Positions 15,938 through 21,495 of a stretch of 21,495 bases of DNA are shown here, piece after piece. The notes below the pieces were generated by a model. That model was not told the origin of the DNA, did not search any database, and saw only the letters and a list, made by a program, of their open reading frames with translations. Numbering within the stretch: position 1 is the first letter of the stretch; each line of letters starts with the position of its first letter. A program made the translations under genes and the position numbers. Where the stretch lies: assembly GCA_016938535.1 (NCBI GenBank), contig JAFGUL010000147.1, forward strand, positions 1-21,495. The letters run 5' to 3'. This DNA comes from Candidatus Delongbacteria bacterium (GTDB lineage: Bacteria > Delongbacteria > UBA4055).

Positions 15938-16186
15938 ATGCCTGTAATAGCAAGATTTTATGGAATAATAATAAAAATGTATTTTAACGAACACGGAATT
16001 CCTCATTTTCACGCTATTTATAATGAGTTCAACGGAGTATTCAGTATATCAGATTTGATAATGATAGAAGGTGACCTTCCTTTGAAAGCACAGTCACTTG
16101 TAAAGGAATGGGCACAAAAATATAAGAATGAACTTGATGTTATGTGGAAAACTAAAGATATAATAAAACTTCCCGGGTTGGAGTAA
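15938..16186 (+). CDS. DUF4160 domain protein (possible toxin-antitoxin-like component)
   Basis: 82 residues, the usual size for DUF4160. The signature is near the start: MPVIARFYGIIIKMYFNEHGIPHFHAIYNE in short form, i.e. an I-x-M-Y/F-x-x-EHG-x-PHFHA-x-Y pattern (residues of about 12-28) with clustered His19, His23 and His25. The C-terminal half is helical (LPLKAQSLVKEWAQKYK). AAAGGAG precedes the ATG. DUF4160 genes are typically followed by a DUF2442 gene, as here, and such pairs are often listed as putative toxin-antitoxin modules; the activity is not established. The stop codon overlaps the next ATG by one base (TAATG at 16184-16188), so translation is coupled. Confidence 0.85.
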   Translation: MPVIARFYGIIIKMYFNEHGIPHFHAIYNEFNGVFSISDLIMIEGDLPLKAQSLVKEWAQKYKNELDVMWKTKDIIKLPGLE

Positions 16187-16482
16187 TGTATTTTCACAGG
16201 ATTAAAAGTATTGAAGTTTTACAGGATTACCGACTAAGAGTTCTTTTCGTTACAGGCGATATTAAGATCTATGATTGTAAACCACTGCTCTGCAAAGAAG
16301 CTTTCAAACCTCTGGAAAACGAGAACTTTTTTAAAAAGGTTACAGTTGATACAGGCGGATATGGTATAGCATGGAGTGATGAAATTGATCTTGCAGAATC
16401 AGAGTTGTGGATCAATGGTAAACCTGAGAACTCTCAAGTAGCAGAAGATATTCCACGATACGGTGAAGATCCGAAGGATTAA
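16186..16482 (+). CDS. DUF2442 domain protein (partner of DUF4160)
   Basis: 98 residues. It has the DUF2442 pattern: strand SIEVLQDYRLRVLFVTGDIKIYD, PLL, a short helix, ENFFKKVTVDTGGYGIAWSDEIDLAESELW. The GIAW-x-DEIDL segment is the most characteristic. The start overlaps the DUF4160 stop and uses GGAG in the upstream gene. DUF2442 proteins are small and often described as the DNA-binding or antitoxin-like half of such pairs; that role is unproven. Its stop overlaps the convergent MATE gene stop by three bases (16480-16482 against 16479-16481). No terminator separates the two. Confidence 0.82.
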   Translation: MYFHRIKSIEVLQDYRLRVLFVTGDIKIYDCKPLLCKEAFKPLENENFFKKVTVDTGGYGIAWSDEIDLAESELWINGKPENSQVAEDIPRYGEDPKD

Positions 16483-17837
16483 TTTAAGTCAGCACCAGCT
16501 TCAGCCATTCTGCCGACAGTCCGTTTAAGCCAGAAATCGGAAAAATATGCGCCACCGAGAAATGAAATGCACAATCCTGCAAAAAGTCCCGGCAGACCTG
16601 CGAGATATGCACCTGTAAGCGCAAGCGGCACAAGAAGAACGAACATTCTTATAACATTGACAAATATCGCTGTATAGGGCTTGTGAAGAGCATTAAAGCT
16701 GTTTGATGAGGACATCGCAACTCCGATCGATCCGTATGAAACAGACACGATCGAAAGGTAAAGAACAACAATTGATGCCACAGTTTCATCACTGTTGAAA
16801 ACAAGTGCTATCTGCCGACCGAAGAGTGAAAGGATAATAAAAAAGAAAAAGCCCAGTATAATGGAAAATCTGTTCGCAAATTTAATTCCCGACTGAATCC
16901 TGCCGAATTTGCCCGCGCCCATGTTCTGACCGGTGAAAGCTATCATTACTGTTGCTAATGACATCATAGGCCCAAGCGAGAACATCTCGATCCTCGTGCT
17001 TACTCCCAGACCCGCGACTGCCTCGGTTCCGTACCCGGCAACGAGCCTGGTCACGATTCCCATTGAAATAGGCGGAATGAACTGGTTTATCATAGCCGGA
17101 ATGCCGATGAAAAGGACTTTTTTCCATGACTCGAGCAGTTCATCCATGCAAGGTACTCTGAAGCAGAGCATATCGAATTTGAATCTGAGCATAAGCAGGG
17201 CTATCACAAAAGTCGCCATTCTTGCTATGACCGTGGCGATCGCCGCGCCCTGAAGCTCAAGTCTCGGGAAGGGTCCCAGACCGAATATGAGAATCGGATC
17301 GAGTATCGTGTTTACCAGTACCGAGCTCATCATGACAACGCTTGGAATAAGAGTGTTTCCCGCTGCCCTCATCGCATTGTTCGCCATCATCGGTATAACG
17401 ACGAAAGGTACTCCGATATACCAGACCGTCATGTACTGCCTGATCAGAATGAGCATTTCCCCGTCAGCCCCGAGCATAGTGAATACGGGATTTATAGTCA
17501 GATATCCGGCGATCATCATTACTCCGACAAAAAGAACTCCGAGTATCAGGCTGTTCGATGTTAGTTTTTTTACTTTATCGTGATCTCCGCTGCCTATAGT
17601 CCTCGAAATTACTGCCGAAGTTCCAAGGCCAAGACCGAGAGCTATGCTGTTGGCCACCATAACAACAGGAAAAGTGAAGCTCATTGCCGCCAGTTCTTTC
17701 GTTCCCAGCTGACCGACAAAATATGTGTCTATCAGGTTGAATGCGACCATTGCGACCATGCCGATCATCATTCCGAGAGTGAGTCTGATTATATTTTTTC
17801 CTATCGGTCCTTCAGTAAGGTCGGTTCTTGCCGCCAT
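16479..17837 (-). CDS. MATE family multidrug/Na+ efflux transporter
   Basis: 452 residues with about twelve hydrophobic helices in two pseudo-repeats, the standard MATE architecture. Characteristic segments are GPIGKNIIRLTLGMMIGMVAM near the N-terminus, NLIDTYFVGQLGTKELAAMSFTFP, GTSAVISRTIGSG, NNAMRAAGNTL and the matching AGYGTEAVAGLGVSTR and FTGQNMGAGKFGR in the second half. The family exports cationic drugs and metabolites in exchange for Na+ or H+; the substrate here cannot be assigned. GGAG lies 6-7 bases before the ATG at 17837. It is divergent from the cyclase gene and converges with DUF2442, overlapping it at the stop codons. Confidence 0.93.
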   Translation of the reverse strand: MAARTDLTEGPIGKNIIRLTLGMMIGMVAMVAFNLIDTYFVGQLGTKELAAMSFTFPVVMVANSIALGLGLGTSAVISRTIGSGDHDKVKKLTSNSLILGVLFVGVMMIAGYLTINPVFTMLGADGEMLILIRQYMTVWYIGVPFVVIPMMANNAMRAAGNTLIPSVVMMSSVLVNTILDPILIFGLGPFPRLELQGAAIATVIARMATFVIALLMLRFKFDMLCFRVPCMDELLESWKKVLFIGIPAMINQFIPPISMGIVTRLVAGYGTEAVAGLGVSTRIEMFSLGPMMSLATVMIAFTGQNMGAGKFGRIQSGIKFANRFSIILGFFFFIILSLFGRQIALVFNSDETVASIVVLYLSIVSVSYGSIGVAMSSSNSFNALHKPYTAIFVNVIRMFVLLVPLALTGAYLAGLPGLFAGLCISFLGGAYFSDFWLKRTVGRMAEAGADLN

Positions 17838-17866
17838 TTGTTCTCCGTGCCTGAAATTTGGCCTTA

Positions 17867-17895
17867 AATATAGGTTTTAAAACCATTTTCTGCAA
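17867..17895 (-). promoter_or_regulatory. Promoter of the MATE gene with palindrome in the spacer
   Basis: On the minus strand, TTGCAG (17895-17890) and TATATT (17872-17867) are spaced 17 bp. The spacer contains a perfect 12-bp palindrome, GGTTTTAAAACC at 17873-17884, directly against the -10 box, a position suited to a repressor operator. Confidence 0.45.
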
Positions 17896-17914
17896 ACAAA
17901 TTATAAATATTCAA

Positions 17915-17943
17915 TTGTATTTGAAATAAATAATTCTTATTAT
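17915..17943 (+). promoter_or_regulatory. Promoter of the cyclase-ATPase gene
   Basis: TTGTAT at 17915-17920, a 17-bp spacer, and TATTAT at 17938-17943, about 30 bases before the ATG at 17974. GGAGA at 17962-17966 is the ribosome site. Confidence 0.45.
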
Positions 17944-17973
17944 TCTTAATAGTGGAAAATTGGAGAACATTTC

Positions 17974-20900
17974 ATGAGTTATATTGACAGTGCTCTGCCC
18001 GGACACATTAACGATCCCGGATTCTATAAAGGCAAACAGTTTCTTTTTCTCGACATATCGGGTTTTACTCCTCTCTGCGACAAATACATTCAGGAGAGCT
18101 CTTACGGGGCAGAAAAGATCGGCGATCTCGTCAACGGCGTATTCAATCCGATAATTGACTTTATCTATGAGATTAACGGCGATGTGATATCTTTTGCGGG
18201 AGACGCTCTTTTCGTGGCTGTAGATAAAAACAAGGTTAAGGCTGTAAAGGATAAAGCGGAAGATGTGATAAAAAACCAGAAATTCGACAGGAGTCTTTCA
18301 ATAAAACCCGAATTGTTCGAAGGCGGTTATTTCCCTTATCCAATGAATTCAGGTAAAGCTTCGGTTTTCTGTTACACCAAGGATAAATTTCCCGGAGAAA
18401 AGCTCAAAAACGATCCTTTTCCCAAGGAAATTTATGAAATATACAAGAGTAATTTCAGAGGCGAGCTTAGAGCAGTACCAGTATTTTTTATTCATATTGA
18501 CAACAAATTCGGGATAGAAGAGATCAGGCCGCTGTTAAAACATCTCGCCGAGACCGCTCAGCAAAAGGCTATCTATATAAACAAGATCGAATATCTCGAT
18601 AAAGGCTGGATGATCCTGCTGACTGCCGGAGCGCCCGTTTATACTTCGGATGCGCCTGTTAAGATATTTGAACTGCTGTCAGGTTTTTCAAAGAAAGCAA
18701 AAGATTTGAATATCCCTGTTCAGATCGGAGGAACTTTACAGAGAGGTTACTGCGGTATCGTAGGCAACGAAAAAAGGTGGGAGTTCACTTTCTTAGGCTC
18801 AAATGTCAATCTCGCCGCAAGAATAGCTTTCTCTGCCGAAAATTATAAAATAACCTGCGATCAGTCATTTGCCCATTCCGCACAAAGCCTGCTTAGCTCC
18901 CGTTCCCTCGGAATGAAAAAATACAAAGGTGTAGGCGAAAGGGAAGTATTCGAAATTACGGGAAAGATCAAAGACACAAAGAATGTTTTCGTAGGCAGAG
19001 AGGAAGAGGTTAGATCGTGCCTGAACTTCTTTTCGGGGGACAGGAGAGCTTTTGTTCTTTTGAACGGCCCGTCCGGCATAGGAAAAACTGTGCTGGCCGA
19101 ACACATAATCGAATCTCTCGGTTACAGCGATCTTATCCGTTTGAAAGGCATTTTCGGTAGCGATTCGGATTTTTCACTTTTCTCAAATTTCGCTGCAAAT
19201 AACTCAGGCGCTGCTGAGATATTTAAAATTTTCAAGTCTATTAAGCAGCCCACTCTGATCTATATTGATGATCTTCATTTTGCAGATGAAAGCAGCCTGT
19301 TCCTGTTCCACAGAATGATAAATGAGGGAAATCCGTTCGTCAATTTCATAGCTACAACGATAGGAAGAGAAAAAGTAAGGATCACGCCTCTGTCTTACTA
19401 CGAATCTCTGATAATCGATCTTGAGCCCTTCAACCCGAAAGATATTCAGGAGATAACAAAAATAATTTCAGGAATAGATATCACCTTAAAGACAAGCAAA
19501 ATGCTGCACAGATCAACGATGGGTAATCCGTTATTCATCACAAAGATCCTGCCTTACATCAACAAAGATATCGAGCAGTCCGGCAAGGTTCCGTATTCAC
19601 TCCAGGAAATAATTCTCATGAAGCTGAATGAGATCCCCGGTAAAGGTCCCGAATTTATTGACGGCGGATCGGTTTACGGCGATATTTTTGATCACGGCAT
19701 AGTCAGAGAAGTTATAAGCCTGAAAGATAAGTTATTCAAAGAAATTGTTTCCAAGGCTGAAAATGAGGGCCTGGTGCGCAAATCTCTTTCCCGGGACGAG
19801 ATGGAGTTCTCAAACACGATCATAAGAGAGATCATTTACGAGAGGCTATTGAAGAAGAAAATTGATTTTTTCAGGATAAAAATAGCCGATGCAATAATTG
19901 ATTCCAAGACAAAGGATCTGAAGAAATTATACAAAGCCCTCATTATGTATTTTGCAGCGAATGAGAAAAGAGCCTTGCCGTTAGCCATGAAAGTGGTAAA
20001 GAGATATGGGGCAACTAAGGATCAGGGCACTATCAGAAATATAATTCAGAGGTCATTCGAATTCATCAAAAAGAACGACCTATATAATTATGCTTATGAC
20101 CTAATCGAGTTGTTTTCAAGGTCATCCAATATCAGTATCGGTGCGGAATTAACGGCTTTGCTGGAAGAAACAGCTTTCAAAATAACCGACTGGAAAAACA
20201 ATGAGCAATTACTTCTCTATATTGCCGGGCTGGTCTTCGGAGTGCAGTTCAAGGCCCCGGAAGATCTGCTTAACAAATACCTGGAATTGAAAGGTGAAGA
20301 TAAATACTATCTGTGGAAAAAGATCAAGACCTGCGCTTATGTAATGCCTCCCGAAGAAACCTCAAAGATCTTTTATGATCTTAAAGATAAATTCAAAGGT
20401 AAGGAAAGGGTCGAGTTCTTTATAGATTTCACCGGTTTCGCTTTTATGATCAAAGGTGATGTTGAAATGGAAAAAGAAGGCATGAGAGAGCTGAAGAAAC
20501 TTGAATCAACAATGACGCCAGGCTTGAAAGTATCCAGCCTGTTTTTAAAGAATACCATAGCTATGCACAGAGATGACATGAAAGAATCAAAAAAATGTCT
20601 TGATGAAATATTAAGCTACAGTAAAAAAGATGTTGATCTCAGCGATTCATTTTCGATCTATAAGGAGTATGCGATCCTGTATATGAATATGGCTTATGAG
20701 TATTTCGATAATGAGTATGTAAAAAAATCATTGAAGAACTCGGTTAAAGTGGTAAAGTGTTTGACCGATCTACAGATCGAAGCTGATCTGCCTTTAATGA
20801 CAACTAATCTCGCAAGCTATTATATGACATGCGGATATGTAAAAAAAGCTGAAAGAACCTATATGGAAGGCTTGTATTACGGTATGAATATAAGTCATCC

Positions 20901-21495
20901 GGTCGAAGTGCCCTACACAAAATCGAGAATAGCTTTTATCGCTGTTTCACGGGGGGCCTATGACCTTGCGCTCAAAATTTCGGATGAAGTCATCAGGGCT
21001 GAAGTCGGGGACATCAAATCAGCTTCATATACCATAAGATACCTGTACGGCAAAGGAACGAAGAGCGATCTCGATAAAGCTCACGAATATTCAAAAAAGT
21101 ATGAAGAATTCGGGACGGGTAAATGCTGGTGGGAAATGCTCGGACTTCTGACTGATAACGCAATTATTAAAGATGACAAAAATGAAATGAAAAGCATAAG
21201 GAAACAGCTCATAAAGCTCAGAAAACTGCCGCAGAGGCACGGAATGAAATTTGGAAATGAGGCGAATATCGAGATCCTCGGTGCCATGACTGGAATAAAA
21301 AGCGATGAGGAGAATATAAAAGACAGGCTTGACAAACTCGAAAAAATGAACATAAATTTCGGACTTCAAAGCAAATGCCTGTATGTACTCGGTAAGACTT
21401 CAAGGGATATCGGAAAGCTGAAAAAGGCAAAAAAACTCGCTCTCAAAATGAAATATTATCCATTTGTTCTCCGCATCGAAAAAGAACTTTACAGT
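17974..21495 (+). CDS. Class IIIb adenylate cyclase fused to AAA/NTPase and helical-repeat tail (3' end outside window)
   Basis: The frame stays open from the ATG at 17974 to the last base, 1174 residues, truncated by the window. The first cyclase homology domain (about 20-165) has FLFLDISGF and SFAGDALF, with metal-binding Asp27 and Asp77. The second (about 170-330) has INKIEYLDKGW with Lys204, EFTFLG with Thr272, and NVNLAAR with Asn279/Arg283. Lys plus Thr for adenine recognition is the class IIIb hallmark, so ATP-to-cAMP activity is likely. The arrangement resembles soluble adenylyl cyclase and some class IIIb members are activated by bicarbonate; that response is only inferred here. Next comes an NTPase with Walker A GPSGIGKT at 365-372 and Walker B LIYIDDLHFADE ending at 439. 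Residues beyond about 650 are helical and lysine/glutamate-rich, TPR-like. There is no membrane segment, so the protein is cytoplasmic. Confidence 0.88.
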   Translation, partial: MSYIDSALPGHINDPGFYKGKQFLFLDISGFTPLCDKYIQESSYGAEKIGDLVNGVFNPIIDFIYEINGDVISFAGDALFVAVDKNKVKAVKDKAEDVIKNQKFDRSLSIKPELFEGGYFPYPMNSGKASVFCYTKDKFPGEKLKNDPFPKEIYEIYKSNFRGELRAVPVFFIHIDNKFGIEEIRPLLKHLAETAQQKAIYINKIEYLDKGWMILLTAGAPVYTSDAPVKIFELLSGFSKKAKDLNIPVQIGGTLQRGYCGIVGNEKRWEFTFLGSNVNLAARIAFSAENYKITCDQSFAHSAQSLLSSRSLGMKKYKGVGEREVFEITGKIKDTKNVFVGREEEVRSCLNFFSGDRRAFVLLNGPSGIGKTVLAEHIIESLGYSDLIRLKGIFGSDSDFSLFSNFAANNSGAAEIFKIFKSIKQPTLIYIDDLHFADESSLFLFHRMINEGNPFVNFIATTIGREKVRITPLSYYESLIIDLEPFNPKDIQEITKIISGIDITLKTSKMLHRSTMGNPLFITKILPYINKDIEQSGKVPYSLQEIILMKLNEIPGKGPEFIDGGSVYGDIFDHGIVREVISLKDKLFKEIVSKAENEGLVRKSLSRDEMEFSNTIIREIIYERLLKKKIDFFRIKIADAIIDSKTKDLKKLYKALIMYFAANEKRALPLAMKVVKRYGATKDQGTIRNIIQRSFEFIKKNDLYNYAYDLIELFSRSSNISIGAELTALLEETAFKITDWKNNEQLLLYIAGLVFGVQFKAPEDLLNKYLELKGEDKYYLWKKIKTCAYVMPPEETSKIFYDLKDKFKGKERVEFFIDFTGFAFMIKGDVEMEKEGMRELKKLESTMTPGLKVSSLFLKNTIAMHRDDMKESKKCLDEILSYSKKDVDLSDSFSIYKEYAILYMNMAYEYFDNEYVKKSLKNSVKVVKCLTDLQIEADLPLMTTNLASYYMTCGYVKKAERTYMEGLYYGMNISHPVEVPYTKSRIAFIAVSRGAYDLALKISDEVIRAEVGDIKSASYTIRYLYGKGTKSDLDKAHEYSKKYEEFGTGKCWWEMLGLLTDNAIIKDDKNEMKSIRKQLIKLRKLPQRHGMKFGNEANIEILGAMTGIKSDEENIKDRLDKLEKMNINFGLQSKCLYVLGKTSRDIGKLKKAKKLALKMKYYPFVLRIEKELYS

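Noticed and set aside
18861..19106. Minus-strand open frames inside the cyclase-ATPase gene, and similar ones near 20373-20579 and 21081-21430.
   Set aside because: They lie antisense to a long open frame with intact Walker and cyclase motifs and resemble no protein.
1..21495. CRISPR arrays, tRNA/rRNA genes, insertion sequences or prophage remnants.
   Set aside because: No regularly spaced repeats, cloverleaf sequences, transposase/integrase motifs or terminal inverted repeats were seen by eye. Nearly all the DNA is covered by recognisable genes.

Overview
The window looks like a chromosome segment from an uncultured, Gram-negative member of the FCB (Fibrobacteres-Chlorobi-Bacteroidetes) superphylum, outside classical Bacteroidetes. 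The evidence is a type IX secretion (T9SS) C-terminal sorting domain with the NYPNPFNPTT signature, a six-bladed beta-propeller lipoprotein, a GH130/CBM9 pair, moderately AT-rich DNA, A-rich Shine-Dalgarno sites and sigma70-like promoters with 17-bp spacers. I cannot name the species. There is no sign of phage, IS element, CRISPR, tRNA or rRNA. The gene content is mostly housekeeping plus several little-studied modules.

Layout. (1) 1-1833, minus strand: a CBM9-like carbohydrate-binding secreted protein followed by a GH130 glycoside phosphorylase that runs off the left edge. (2) 1941-3101, plus: a divergent beta-propeller lipoprotein. (3) 3121-7391, plus: a self-contained transcription unit with a near-consensus promoter, four membrane protein genes (a DUF6754-type protein and three uncharacterised partners) and a strong intrinsic terminator. 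(4) 7412-9008, plus: a gene with its own promoter and an in-frame TGA at 7662-7664. Reading through the TGA gives one 515-residue protein: signal peptide, thioredoxin-like domain with a U-S-S-C active site, Ig-like and beta-rich domains, and a T9SS sorting domain. A hairpin starting at the TGA can act as a SECIS. I read this as an exported selenoprotein, the most notable item in the window. (5) 9011-10590, minus: mtnA (methionine salvage) translationally coupled to an O6-alkylguanine-DNA methyltransferase. (6) 10731-15861, plus: an acyl-activating enzyme/ACP/PlsC fusion, an RlmK-type rRNA methyltransferase and formate-tetrahydrofolate ligase. (7) 15938-16482, plus: a DUF4160-DUF2442 pair with toxin-antitoxin-like architecture. 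(8) 16479-17837, minus: a MATE efflux pump. (9) 17974 to the right edge, plus: a class IIIb (soluble adenylyl cyclase-like) cyclase fused to an ATPase and a long helical tail, truncated by the window.

Genes that probably work together: the GH130 and CBM9 genes (mannoside or related glycan use), the four-gene membrane module (one complex of unknown role), and DUF4160 with DUF2442. The mtnA-ogt and AAS-rlmK-fhs clusters look like co-transcribed housekeeping genes. No intergenic stretch exceeds about 140 bp, and each has been inspected for promoters and terminators.
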